A stretch of DNA of 64,000 nucleotides from CALVGQ01 sp031551965 (GTDB lineage Bacteria; Bacillota_I; Bacilli_A; Erysipelotrichales; Erysipelotrichaceae), in contig JAVBMW010000025.1 of NCBI GenBank assembly GCA_031551965.1, forward strand, positions 1 to 64,000, read 5' to 3'. The notes beneath the pieces were generated by a model. It searched no databases, was not told the DNA's origin, and worked only from the letters and a program-made list of their open reading frames with translations. Both the position numbers and the translations under genes were made by a program. Numbering within the stretch: position 1 is the first letter of the stretch; every line of letters starts with the position of its first letter. Shown here piece after piece: positions 7,349 through 16,153 of the stretch.

Positions 7349-9280
7349 ATGACAAATAGTAATGTAGTGGATCATTCTTATACTTCTGAGGATATCCAGG
7401 TATTGGAGGGTCTTGAAGCTGTAAGAAAAAGACCTGGTATGTATATTGGATCAACTTCAGAAAAAGGATTGCATCATTTAGTATGGGAAATTGTTGATAA
7501 TGGTATCGATGAGGCACTTGCTGGATTTGCCAACGAAATCATTGTAACTGTTGATAAAGAAAATATTGTGACGGTTGTCGATAATGGACGTGGTATGCCA
7601 GTAGGAATTCATGAAAAAACTGGAATTTCTACAGTTGAAACTATTTTTACTGTTTTGCATGCCGGAGGAAAATTTGGCGGTGGAGCTTATAAAGTTTCTG
7701 GAGGACTTCATGGTGTTGGTGCTTCTGTAGTAAATGCTTTAAGTGAATTTTTAGAAGTTAATGTTTTTAAAGATGGTAAAGAATATTACATTCGCTTTGA
7801 AAATGGTGGAAATGCAGTAAGTCCTTTAAAAGAAGTGGGTCCTTGCGATCCAGATAAACATGGATCAACTGTACGTTTTAAAGCTGATAAAACTATCTTT
7901 ACTGAAACACTTCATTATTCACATGATGTTTTACGTGATCGTTTACGTCAAATTGCTTTTTTGAACAAAGGAATAAAAATTGTATTCAGAGATGAAAGAG
8001 AAGAAGAAAAAGTACATGAGTCTGTTTTCTTATACAATGGCGGTTTAAAAGAGTATGTTGCTTATTTAAATAAGAATAAAGTTCCTCTTCATGAAGAAAT
8101 CGTGTATTGTGATGGAGAAGAAGATGGAATTGAAGTTGAAGTTGCAGTTCAATACAATGATGGATATGTTCCTAATATTTATTCATTTTGTAATAATATC
8201 AATACCCATGAAGGTGGATATCATGAAGATGGATTCAAATTAGCTCTTAATCGTATCGTTAATAATTATGCGAAAGACAATAATTTTTTAAAGAAAGATG
8301 AAGAAGCATTACAAGGTGATGATATTCGAGAAGGGATCACAGCTATTATTTCAGTAAAGCATCCTGATCCACAGTATGAAGGACAAACTAAAACGAAACT
8401 TGGAAATAGTGAAGTAAGAAAAGTTGTTTCTAATATTTTTGGTGAGCAATTAGAACGATTTATGATGGAACATCCAGATCAGGCAAAATTAATTTGTGAA
8501 AAGGCTATGGTTGCATCAAAAGCTCGTTTAGCTGCAAAAAAAGCACGTGAATTAACTCGTCGTAAAGGAGCATTAGAAATTTCTTCTTTACCAGGTAAAT
8601 TAGCAGATTGTTCAAGTAAAGATGCAAGTATTTCTGAAATCTATATTGTCGAAGGGGACTCCGCCGGTGGAAGTGCAAAACAAGGAAGAAATAGTAAATT
8701 CCAAGCAATATTGCCACTTCGAGGAAAAATATTAAATGTTGAAAAAGCACGTTTACATCGAATTTTTGATAATAATGAAATTCGTTCAATGATCACTGCA
8801 TTTGGATGTGGAGTTGGAAGTGAAGTAGATACTTCAAAACTTCGTTATCATAAAATCGTAATTATGACCGATGCCGATGTCGATGGTGCTCATATTCGTA
8901 CATTGTTGTTGACATTCTTCTATCGTTATTTAAAACCGGTTGTTGAACAAGGCTATATTTATATTGCTCAACCACCACTATTCAAAATTCAAAAAGGAAA
9001 TGCAGTTCGCTATGCTTATACTGAAGAAGAAGGTGAACAAATTAAGGCTGAAATGGGAGATCGTTTAAGTATTCAACGTTATAAAGGGTTAGGGGAAATG
9101 AATCCTGATCAACTTTGGGAAACGACAATGGATCCAGAAGTAAGAACATTGATCCAAGTATCTGTTGAAGATGCAATGGATGCAGATAGTGTATTTGATA
9201 TGCTAATGGGAGATGAAGTTGAACCTCGCCGTAATTTTATAGTAGAAAATGCCCAGTTTGTAAAGAACTTAGATATTTAA
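7349..9280 (+). CDS. gyrB: DNA gyrase subunit B
   Basis: ATPase half of gyrase, which adds negative supercoils. The GHKL ATP site shows EIVDNGIDEALAG, DNGRGMPVG and GGLHGVGASVVNALS. The TOPRIM domain shows VEGDSAGGSAKQGR (metal Glu) and DADVDGAHIRTLLLTF. The C-terminus has the family block RYKGLGEMNPDQLWETTM. At 643 residues it is the short Gram-positive form. A strong AAAGGGGA ribosome site precedes ATG 7349. It is joined to recF upstream and gyrA downstream with almost no spacing. Confidence 0.99.
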   Translation: MTNSNVVDHSYTSEDIQVLEGLEAVRKRPGMYIGSTSEKGLHHLVWEIVDNGIDEALAGFANEIIVTVDKENIVTVVDNGRGMPVGIHEKTGISTVETIFTVLHAGGKFGGGAYKVSGGLHGVGASVVNALSEFLEVNVFKDGKEYYIRFENGGNAVSPLKEVGPCDPDKHGSTVRFKADKTIFTETLHYSHDVLRDRLRQIAFLNKGIKIVFRDEREEEKVHESVFLYNGGLKEYVAYLNKNKVPLHEEIVYCDGEEDGIEVEVAVQYNDGYVPNIYSFCNNINTHEGGYHEDGFKLALNRIVNNYAKDNNFLKKDEEALQGDDIREGITAIISVKHPDPQYEGQTKTKLGNSEVRKVVSNIFGEQLERFMMEHPDQAKLICEKAMVASKARLAAKKARELTRRKGALEISSLPGKLADCSSKDASISEIYIVEGDSAGGSAKQGRNSKFQAILPLRGKILNVEKARLHRIFDNNEIRSMITAFGCGVGSEVDTSKLRYHKIVIMTDADVDGAHIRTLLLTFFYRYLKPVVEQGYIYIAQPPLFKIQKGNAVRYAYTEEEGEQIKAEMGDRLSIQRYKGLGEMNPDQLWETTMDPEVRTLIQVSVEDAMDADSVFDMLMGDEVEPRRNFIVENAQFVKNLDI

Positions 9281-9295
9281 TAGGAGGAAATGAAT

Positions 9296-11788
9296 ATGGA
9301 AGACAACAAAACACATAACCATGGTAAAGTAAGTACCGTTAATATTTCCTCTGAAATGAGAACTTCATTTTTGAGTTATTCAATGTCAGTAATTGTTGCA
9401 CGTGCCTTGCCTGATGTAAGAGATGGATTAAAACCAGTACATCGCCGTATATTACATTCAATGAATGATATGGGAATTGTTGCGGATAAACCACATAAAA
9501 AATCAGCTCGTATTGTTGGGGACGTTATCGGTAAATATCATCCTCATGGTGATACAGCTGTTTATGATGCAATGGTTCGTATGGCTCAAGAATTTAGTTA
9601 TCGTTATCCACTTGTAGATGGTCATGGAAACTTTGGATCAATTGATGGTGACGGAGCTGCTGCGATGCGTTATACAGAAGCAAAAATGTCTAAAATTTCA
9701 ATGGAACTCGTAAGAGATATCAATAAAGATACTGTTGATTGGATGGACAACTATGATGGTGAAGAAAAAGAACCTGTTGTTTTACCATCAAGAGTACCAA
9801 ATCTATTGTTGAATGGGACAACCGGAATCGCTGTTGGTATGGCAACAAATGTACCACCTCATAATTTAGGAGAAACCATTGATGCAGCTATAGCTGTAAT
9901 GGAAAATCCTGATATTACTGTTGCGGAACTAATGGAAAACTATATTTATGGACCAGACTTTCCAACAGGTGGTTTGATCTTAGGTCGTGCTGGAATTAAA
10001 CAAGCTTATGAAACTGGTCGTGGATCAATATTGATCCGTGCCAAAGCCGAAGTTCAAGATATGGATAATGGTAAAAAAAGAATTGTAGTAAACGAAATTC
10101 CATATCAAGTTAATAAATCAGTATTGATTGAAAAAATTGCGAGCTTAGTTCGAGATAAGTTAATTGAAGGAATCACTGATCTTCGTGATGAATCAAATCG
10201 TGAAGGAATAAGAATCGTCATTGAACTTCGTCGAGATGTTCAATCTGATGTAATCTTAAATCAACTATATCGTATGACATCTTTACAGACTTCATTTGGA
10301 GTGAATACGATCGTATTAGTTAATAATGCTCCTCAACAACTTGGTATCAGAGATATTCTGAAATATTATGTTGAGCATCAAGTTGATGTCGTTGTACGAA
10401 AAACCAAGTATGAACTTAGAAAAGCTGAAGAAAGAGCACATATTTTAGAAGGATTAAAAATAGCTCTGGATCATTTGGACGCTATTATTAATTTACTTCG
10501 TAATAGTAAAGATGCTGCCATTGCATTAGTTGAATTGATGGAAAAATTTAATTTATCTGAAATTCAGGCAAAAGCAATTTTGGATATGCAATTTAGAAGA
10601 TTGACAGGTTTGGAAAGACAAAAAATTGAAGATGAATATGATGGACTAATGTTGATGATTACCGATTATCGCGACATTCTTTCTAATCATAGTCGTGTCC
10701 AAGAAATAATTAAAACTGACTTGACTGAATTAAAAGAAAAATACAATGATAAACGTCGTTCCGAAATTATTGAAAGTGATTTAGATATTGAAGATGAAGA
10801 TTTAATTCCAGAAGAAGATATCGTCATTACTATGACAGTAAATGGATATATCAAACGGATTCCAAGTGATACTTACAAAACTCAAAACAGAGGTGGAAAA
10901 GGTATCAAGGGAATGGCAGTAAATGAAGACGATGTCATTGATCAGTTCTTAAGTATGGGAACTCATGATAATTTAATGTTCTTTACGAATTTAGGAAAAG
11001 TATATCGTATTAAAGGTTATCGTGTTCCAATGTCATCAAGAACTTCAAAAGGAATACCAGTAGTAAACTTGTTACAACTTGATAAAGATGAAAAGATTAA
11101 AGCACTAGTTGCCTATAAGCGTAATGAAAGTGAATCTAAATATTTATTCTTTGTAACAAAAAATGGTGTAGTAAAACGTACACCAGTAGAAGAATTTGAA
11201 AATATTAGACAATCTGGTAAAATAGCGATTTCTCTTCGTGAAGATGATGAGTTAGTAGCGGTAAAAGGAACAAGCGGAAATGATTTGATTGTGATTGCTG
11301 GTTCAAACGGGAAAGCAGTAAAATTCAATGAAGAAGATGTTCGACCTATGGGAAGATCAGCAGCAGGTGTTCGTGGATTCAATGTGGATGGAAGTTATGT
11401 CATTGGAATGTGTACTGATAAAGAAGGACAGTTCATTCTTGTCGTTACTGAAAAAGGGTATGGAAAGAAATCACACATTGATGATTATCGATTGACTAGC
11501 CGTGGAGCTAAGGGTGTTAAAACAATCAACATCACTGAGAAGAATGGTAATCTAATTTCTCTTAGAGCAGTAAACGGAAATGAAGATTGTATGATCATGA
11601 CAGATGATGGAATCATTATTCGTATCAGTTTAGAAAGTGTTGGTGTCTATGGTCGTTCAACACAAGGTGTAAAACTTATTACACCAACTGAAGGAAGTAA
11701 AGTTTCAACTGTAGCGGTTGTGGAAAAAGCAGAAGAAGTAGAAGAAACAGTTGAAATTGCCACAGAAATTGGTGTAGAAAAAGAATAA
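9296..11788 (+). CDS. gyrA: DNA gyrase subunit A
   Basis: Breakage-reunion subunit of gyrase. An in-frame ATG at 9290 lies only 2 bases after the AGGAGG ribosome site, whereas ATG 9296 has 8-base spacing, so 9296 is preferred (830 residues). The active-site Tyr is in AAAMRYTEAK, near residue 126. The quinolone region reads HPHGDTAVYD: Thr is at the position of E. coli Ser83, and Asp87 is kept. The C-terminal beta-pinwheel contains the GyrA box (QNRGGKGIKG), which distinguishes it from ParC. The tail is acidic. A terminator follows directly. Confidence 0.99.
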   Translation: MEDNKTHNHGKVSTVNISSEMRTSFLSYSMSVIVARALPDVRDGLKPVHRRILHSMNDMGIVADKPHKKSARIVGDVIGKYHPHGDTAVYDAMVRMAQEFSYRYPLVDGHGNFGSIDGDGAAAMRYTEAKMSKISMELVRDINKDTVDWMDNYDGEEKEPVVLPSRVPNLLLNGTTGIAVGMATNVPPHNLGETIDAAIAVMENPDITVAELMENYIYGPDFPTGGLILGRAGIKQAYETGRGSILIRAKAEVQDMDNGKKRIVVNEIPYQVNKSVLIEKIASLVRDKLIEGITDLRDESNREGIRIVIELRRDVQSDVILNQLYRMTSLQTSFGVNTIVLVNNAPQQLGIRDILKYYVEHQVDVVVRKTKYELRKAEERAHILEGLKIALDHLDAIINLLRNSKDAAIALVELMEKFNLSEIQAKAILDMQFRRLTGLERQKIEDEYDGLMLMITDYRDILSNHSRVQEIIKTDLTELKEKYNDKRRSEIIESDLDIEDEDLIPEEDIVITMTVNGYIKRIPSDTYKTQNRGGKGIKGMAVNEDDVIDQFLSMGTHDNLMFFTNLGKVYRIKGYRVPMSSRTSKGIPVVNLLQLDKDEKIKALVAYKRNESESKYLFFVTKNGVVKRTPVEEFENIRQSGKIAISLREDDELVAVKGTSGNDLIVIAGSNGKAVKFNEEDVRPMGRSAAGVRGFNVDGSYVIGMCTDKEGQFILVVTEKGYGKKSHIDDYRLTSRGAKGVKTINITEKNGNLISLRAVNGNEDCMIMTDDGIIIRISLESVGVYGRSTQGVKLITPTEGSKVSTVAVVEKAEEVEETVEIATEIGVEKE

Positions 11789-11796
11789 AATGAAAG

Positions 11797-11823
11797 ACTA
11801 CTATTAATTTAGTAGTTTTTTTT
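11797..11823 (+). terminator. Rho-independent terminator after gyrA
   Basis: A perfect 7-bp stem ACTACTA / TAGTAGT with a 6-base loop, followed by eight or more Ts, 9 bases after the gyrA stop. Confidence 0.85.
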
Positions 11824-11926
11824 ATAATGTTACAAACATATTGAAAAGCCTTTTATTAATGATTATAATTATATCAAATAAAGATTTGACAAATGTAGAT
11901 TGGATATAGTTTAGGAGATTGATAAA

Positions 11927-13276
11927 ATGTTCGTTGGAAGGAAAAAAGAATTAAAGAAATTTCATAATTTTTATTATCGTAAATCATTTCAAATTCATGC
12001 CATTATAGGAAATAGAAATTCAGGGAAAACACAATTTATTAAAGAAATTATAAATGGAAAAAAATGTATTTATTTTTGTGCGCACAATTTAAGCACAAAT
12101 GAATTATTAAATCATTTTACTCAAACTCTTTTTGAACAATATCCAGATTATAGACTAAGTTATGGAGAACCATTTAAAACATGGACTGAATTATTTAATT
12201 ATTTAGCTGAACTTACATTAAATCGAAAAATGATTATTGTATTTGATAATTTTGATTTAATACTAAATAGCAATTCTGAATTTTTATTAACGATAAAAAA
12301 TATCATAGAAGAAAAATTATTGAATACACAAATGTGTTTGGTATTTTTAGGAACTAAATTCATTGATCAGTTAGAATCAAATAAAAAACTTAAAATAATT
12401 GAATACATTACTTCAATTATACAATTAGATAATTTAACCTATAATGAAAGTAGCTTATTTCTTACAAATTGGACAAAAACAGATAAATTATATGCTTATG
12501 GAGTAAGTGGAGGAAACCCATATTATTTAAGTAGATTATCACTATATGATAATTTTAGAGAAGCAATAATATATGAATTAATTGACGATAAAGGTTTACT
12601 TAGAAATGAAATAAATAACATTGTTAAAGAATACGTTCGTGAACCAGGGATATATAATTCTATTATTAGGGCAATATCAAAAGATTCATTTAGACAAAAC
12701 GAAATAGCATTAAAGATAAACAAGAATACAAATGATGTAGCTGTATACCTAAAAAAGCTAGTCGATATTAAAATAATTAAAAAAGAATATCCTTTTGATT
12801 CAGATTCATATAAGAATGTAATTTATCGAGTTACAGATTCTTTGTTGGATTTTTGGTATCGCTTCGTATTTGATTATATTGAGTTAGCAGTTATTGGATC
12901 AGCTGAAAAGATATTTGATAAATATATAGAATCAAAACTATCTGAATATTATGAGCAGTATTTCATTGAAGTGTGCGATCAATTTTTAAACGACGAAATA
13001 GAGAGTGATAATTTTATAGAAAAATATAATCATCATTCAGTTTGGTGGGACTATGATAATCCATCGAAAAGGTATATTATTTATTCAAATAGAAAAAGCA
13101 TATTAATTGCTGCTTGTCATTTCAATGGAAGCTTATCTAATCAACAAGAAATAGATGAGTTAATAAAAGTAGGTAAAAAGATAAGTAAGGGAAAATCAAT
13201 TCAATACATATTAGTTACGAACGAATCTTATGAGGAAGAAACAATAGATAATTTATTGATCTATGATTTTCAATAA
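11927..13276 (+). CDS. AAA-type ATPase with DUF234-like C-terminal domain
   Basis: A 449-residue protein of the archaeal-type ATPase/DUF234 group. FVGRKKELKKF opens the ATPase, followed by a Walker A-type loop GNRNSGKTQ near residues 29-37 and a Walker B-type IIVFDNFDLI near 103. A winged-helix segment (about 240-285) and then DFWYRFVFDYIE begin the DUF234-like region, whose late part (HHSVWWDYDN, then RKSILIAACHFNG) resembles a nuclease-like core. Families with this layout are common in archaea and in anaerobic Bacillota and have no established role. It stands alone between the gyrA terminator and a parS site; its stop codon directly abuts that site. The gene is more AT-rich than gyrA, which would fit recent acquisition. 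Confidence 0.85.
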   Translation: MFVGRKKELKKFHNFYYRKSFQIHAIIGNRNSGKTQFIKEIINGKKCIYFCAHNLSTNELLNHFTQTLFEQYPDYRLSYGEPFKTWTELFNYLAELTLNRKMIIVFDNFDLILNSNSEFLLTIKNIIEEKLLNTQMCLVFLGTKFIDQLESNKKLKIIEYITSIIQLDNLTYNESSLFLTNWTKTDKLYAYGVSGGNPYYLSRLSLYDNFREAIIYELIDDKGLLRNEINNIVKEYVREPGIYNSIIRAISKDSFRQNEIALKINKNTNDVAVYLKKLVDIKIIKKEYPFDSDSYKNVIYRVTDSLLDFWYRFVFDYIELAVIGSAEKIFDKYIESKLSEYYEQYFIEVCDQFLNDEIESDNFIEKYNHHSVWWDYDNPSKRYIIYSNRKSILIAACHFNGSLSNQQEIDELIKVGKKISKGKSIQYILVTNESYEEETIDNLLIYDFQ

Positions 13277-13292
13277 TGTTTCACGTGAAACA
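13277..13292. promoter_or_regulatory. parS: parS centromere-like site 1
   Basis: TGTTTCACGTGAAACA is a perfect 16-bp palindrome matching the ParB/Spo0J binding site (TGTTNCACGTGAAACA). It begins on the base after the ATPase stop codon and ends 19 bases before the next gene start. parA and parB are at 28464-30111. Confidence 0.95.
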
Positions 13293-13311
13293 ATTTAAAG
13301 GAGGAAACAAA

Positions 13312-13932
13312 ATGAAAGTATTATTAATTAATGGAAGTCCCCATCGAAATGGTTGTACTTACACAGCATTATCAGAAGTTGCATCAGAATTAAATAAAGA
13401 AAACATTGAAACTGAAATTGTACAGATAGGAGTAGAAGCTATTAGGGGTTGTATCGCTTGTGGGAAATGTAAAGAAAACCATAAGTGTGTATTCAATGAT
13501 GAAGTAAATGAAGTAATTGAAAAAATGAAATCTTGTGATGGATTGATTGTAGGATCACCAGTTTATTATGCTGCCGCTAATGGATCGCTTGTTTCTTTCT
13601 TGAATCGATTATTTTATTCTGCTGGAAGAACATTTTCAAATAAACCTGGAGCAGCAATTGTTTCAGCACGCAGAGCAGGAACTACGGCTGCGTTGGATGA
13701 ATTAAACAAGTTTTTTACAATTTCAAACATGCCTCTTGTTCCTTCAAAGTATTGGAACATGGTTCATGGATTTACGCCGGATGATGTAAGGAAAGATGAA
13801 GAAGGTATGCAAACAATGCGCCAACTTGGCAGAAATATGGCTTGGCTTCTTAAATGTATTGAAGCCGGAAAAAATGCAGGAGTCGAATTACCTGCTAGAG
13901 AAAAACCATTAATAACTAATTTCATTCGTTAG
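13312..13932 (+). CDS. NADPH-dependent FMN reductase / flavodoxin-like oxidoreductase
   Basis: A 206-residue flavodoxin-fold enzyme. LLINGSPHRNGCTYTAL is the FMN phosphate loop at the N-terminus, IRGCIACGKCKENHKC is a Cys-rich patch typical of the iron-sulfur flavoprotein-like branch, and GLIVGSPVYYAAANGSL is the second flavin-binding segment. It probably reduces small quinones or nitro compounds or shuttles electrons; the substrate is unknown. The correct start is ATG 13312, preceded by AAAGGAGG. An earlier in-frame ATG at 13276 would translate the parS site and is not believed. Confidence 0.92.
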   Translation: MKVLLINGSPHRNGCTYTALSEVASELNKENIETEIVQIGVEAIRGCIACGKCKENHKCVFNDEVNEVIEKMKSCDGLIVGSPVYYAAANGSLVSFLNRLFYSAGRTFSNKPGAAIVSARRAGTTAALDELNKFFTISNMPLVPSKYWNMVHGFTPDDVRKDEEGMQTMRQLGRNMAWLLKCIEAGKNAGVELPAREKPLITNFIR

Positions 13933-13943
13933 TGAAATCTTCA

Positions 13944-13973
13944 TTGACTTTTAATGGAGAAAACGGTTAAAAT
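13944..13973 (+). promoter_or_regulatory. Promoter of the serS leader
   Basis: TTGACT at 13944-13949 and TAAAAT at 13968-13973 are 18 bases apart and lie just before the T-box leader, which would start near 13980. Confidence 0.55.
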
Positions 13974-13984
13974 AGGGGCAACAC

Positions 13985-14193
13985 AACGAAAAGAAATAGT
14001 AGTAAGAATCTTTGTATATAGAGATGTGATGGTCGGTGTAAATCACAACAAGAACTTATGAATCTATCTTTGAGTGGAACTAATCATTCCCGGTCGCTCC
14101 GTTATCGCTTTGAGTGGTTATTGTTTCACGTGAAACAATAACAAAAAGGGTGGCAACACGAGGCATCGTCCCTTAACAGGATGAGCCTTTTTT
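13985..14193 (+). promoter_or_regulatory. T-box riboswitch (serine) of serS, with an embedded parS hairpin
   Basis: The leader senses uncharged tRNA-Ser and switches between a terminator and an antiterminator. The conserved T-box core reads AAGGGTGGCAACACG at 14146-14160, followed by a hairpin-forming stretch and a T run at 14188-14193. Stem I is seen as AAAGA (13990-13994) pairing with TCTTT (14067-14071), with an AGTA element on its 5' side. A likely specifier TCT (Ser) at 14063-14065 is preceded by GAA; the specifier assignment is tentative. The hairpin just before the T-box core, in the place of stem III, is a perfect 26-base inverted repeat (14117-14142) whose centre is a parS site. Confidence 0.9.
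14122..14137. promoter_or_regulatory. parS: parS site 2, inside the serS T-box leader
   Basis: TGTTTCACGTGAAACA, identical to site 1. It is extended on both sides (GTTAT left, ATAAC right) into a 26-base perfect palindrome, so in the RNA it folds as the T-box stem III hairpin while in DNA it is a ParB site. Confidence 0.95.
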
Positions 14194-14214
14194 ATATTCT
14201 AAAGGAGAAAGAAA

Positions 14215-15501
14215 ATGTTAGATATTAATTTATTAAGAACAAACCCAGATGTAGTAAAAGAAAACATCAAGAAAAAATTTCAAGATTCTAAACTACCGTT
14301 AGTAGATGAAGTAGTAAAATTGGATGTTGATTACCGTGCATCTAAAACTAAGGGAGATGATTTACGTGCAAGACGTAACGCTATCTCAAAACAAATCGGA
14401 GCTTTAATGGCTCAAGGTAAAAAAGAAGAAGCTGAACTTGCGAAAAAAGAAGTTGCAGCTATTGCTCAAGAACTTGTAGAACTCGAAGTTAAGGAAATTG
14501 ATTTACAAGGTAAAATCAAACAAATCATGTTGATACTTCCTAATATCATTGATCCAAGTGTACCGATTGGTAAAGATGACAGTGAAAATGTTGAAATTGA
14601 AAAATATGGAGAACCATATACACCAAGCTTTGAAATTCCATATCATGTAGAAATTATGGAAGCAGTAAATGGTATTGATTTGGATAGTGCTCGTAAAACA
14701 AGTGGAAACGGCTTCTATTATTTAAAAGGGGATATCGCCCGTTTGCATTCTGCAATCCTTTCTTATGCTCGAGACTTTATGATTGATCGTGGTTTTACAT
14801 ACGTGATTCCACCTTATATGATAAGAAGCGATGTCGTTACTGGAGTAATGAGTTTCTCTGAAATGGAAAACATGATGTATAAAATTGAAGGAGAGGATTT
14901 ATATCTAATTGGAACAAGTGAACACTCAATGATTGGTAAATTCATTGACAACATCATTGAAGAAAAAGACCTTCCTGAAACTTTAACAAGTTATTCACCT
15001 TGTTTCAGAAAAGAAGTGGGTGCCCATGGAATTGAAGAAAGAGGAGTATATCGTATTCATCAGTTTGAAAAACAAGAGATGATCGTTGTATGTAAACCAG
15101 AAGATTCTATGAAATGGTATGATCAAATGTGGAAGAACTCAGTGGATTTCTTCAGAACGCTAGATATCCCTGTTCGAACATTAGAATGTTGCTCAGGAGA
15201 CTTAGCGGATTTAAAAGTTAAGAGTTGTGACGTAGAAGCTTGGTCTCCACGTCAACAAAAATACTTCGAAGTAGGAAGCTGTTCAAATTTGGGTGATGCT
15301 CAAGCTCGCCGTTTAGGAATTCGAGTAAATGGAGAAGATGGAAAATACTTTGCCCACACTTTGAATAACACAGTAGTAGCCCCACCGCGTATGCTTATTG
15401 CATTCTTAGAAAACAACTTAAACGAAGATGGAAGCATTAATATTCCAGTCGCTTTAAGAATGTACATGGGTGGTAAAGAAAAAATCGAAAAGAATAAATA
15501 G
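14215..15501 (+). CDS. serS: Seryl-tRNA synthetase
   Basis: Class II synthetase that charges tRNA-Ser (and tRNA-Sec where present). Residues 1-100 form the long antiparallel coiled-coil arm (KTKGDDLRARRNAISKQIG). Motif 2 is visible in PCFRKEVGAHGIEERGVYRIHQFEKQE and motif 3 in NTVVAPPRMLIAFLENN. TSEHSM is the serine-binding segment. The length of 428 is standard. The ribosome site AAAGGAG lies before ATG 14215. Expression is controlled by the T-box leader upstream. Confidence 0.99.
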   Translation: MLDINLLRTNPDVVKENIKKKFQDSKLPLVDEVVKLDVDYRASKTKGDDLRARRNAISKQIGALMAQGKKEEAELAKKEVAAIAQELVELEVKEIDLQGKIKQIMLILPNIIDPSVPIGKDDSENVEIEKYGEPYTPSFEIPYHVEIMEAVNGIDLDSARKTSGNGFYYLKGDIARLHSAILSYARDFMIDRGFTYVIPPYMIRSDVVTGVMSFSEMENMMYKIEGEDLYLIGTSEHSMIGKFIDNIIEEKDLPETLTSYSPCFRKEVGAHGIEERGVYRIHQFEKQEMIVVCKPEDSMKWYDQMWKNSVDFFRTLDIPVRTLECCSGDLADLKVKSCDVEAWSPRQQKYFEVGSCSNLGDAQARRLGIRVNGEDGKYFAHTLNNTVVAPPRMLIAFLENNLNEDGSINIPVALRMYMGGKEKIEKNK

Positions 15502-15521
15502 TCGTGGAGAAAGATTCTTGG

Positions 15522-15996
15522 ATGGATTGTAGTGTTGAAACTGACATAAATTGGTTTCGGTATAGCAGTCGCAGTTATTATCGAAGATGAATGTATTTTA
15601 ATGGCAAGTAACGATGTTGATGATTACTACTATTCAGTAGGTGGAGGTGTTCATTTTAATGAAACTTCACAAGATGCTGCAATCAGAGAAACTTATGAAG
15701 AAGTGGGGATTTATTATGAAATTGATAGGCTCCTATTTATTCATGAGAATTTCTTTGATGGAAGTGGTAGCTTAGCTGGAAAGCGGTGTCACGAAATATC
15801 GTTTCATTACTTAATGAAACCACAAGGAATCAAAGAAACAAACGGTAATGGAATATGTGCCGAAGGAAATGAATATATGAATTGGATTCCGATTTCTAAA
15901 CTTAAAGAGGTAAATGCACATCCTGCTTTCTATGCAAATAAGCTATTAAATTTGAATGAAGAAGTAGAACATATCATCACTTTCGAAAACAGTTAA
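15522..15996 (+). pseudogene. Nudix hydrolase, apparently frameshifted near its N-terminus
   Basis: A GGAGAAAG ribosome site precedes ATG 15522, which encodes MDCSVETDINWFRY, the usual start of this Nudix type; the frame then hits TGA at 15588. The expected continuation (AVAVIIEDECILMASND) lies in a different frame, open from 15550 to the stop at 15994, and holds a complete Nudix box: GGGVHFNETSQDAAIRETYE, then EVGI. One base too many (or two too few) around 15562-15568 would explain the split. The only ATG in the second frame, 15601, has no ribosome site and would lose the first beta strands. It is either a recent pseudogene or a sequence error; the intact second part argues for recency. Substrate unknown. 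Confidence 0.75.
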
Positions 15997-15997
15997 A

Positions 15998-16013
15998 TGT
16001 TTCACGTGAAACA
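15998..16013. promoter_or_regulatory. parS: parS site 3
   Basis: TGTTTCACGTGAAACA, identical to sites 1 and 2, one base after the Nudix stop. The palindrome extends 3 bases on each side (15995-16016). It lies just upstream of the SRP RNA promoter. Confidence 0.95.
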
Positions 16014-16024
16014 TTTGGTGGGGG

Positions 16025-16053
16025 TTGTTTCTTTTAAAGGTTTTTAGTATAAT
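16025..16053 (+). promoter_or_regulatory. Promoter of SRP RNA
   Basis: TTGTTT (16025-16030) and a perfect TATAAT (16048-16053) with 17-base spacing, ending 7 bases before the paired 5' end of the RNA. Confidence 0.8.
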
Positions 16054-16060
16054 AAACAAC

Positions 16061-16138
16061 GGTACAACAGGTAGCCTTGAATCTGGTCAGGACGGGAACG
16101 TAGCAGCCATAAGAGTCGCTACTTGTGTGTACCCTTTT
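16061..16138 (+). ncRNA. ffs: Signal recognition particle RNA, short (4.5S) form
   Basis: RNA core of the signal recognition particle, which binds Ffh. The apical domain shows the signature GGTCAGGACGGGAACGTAGC at 16085-16104 followed by AGCC. The ends pair as GGTAC (16061-16065) with GTACC (16129-16133), with further pairing of GTAGC and GCTAC. A T run follows at once as terminator. The roughly 75-base length is the short hairpin form without the Alu domain. In Bacillus subtilis the corresponding gene also lies between tadA and dnaX; here it precedes tadA. Confidence 0.93.
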
Positions 16139-16153
16139 TTATAGGAAATATTT

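Noticed and set aside
13276..13311. Start of the flavodoxin-like gene at ATG 13276
   Set aside because: It would translate the parS palindrome; ATG 13312 has an AAAGGAGG site.
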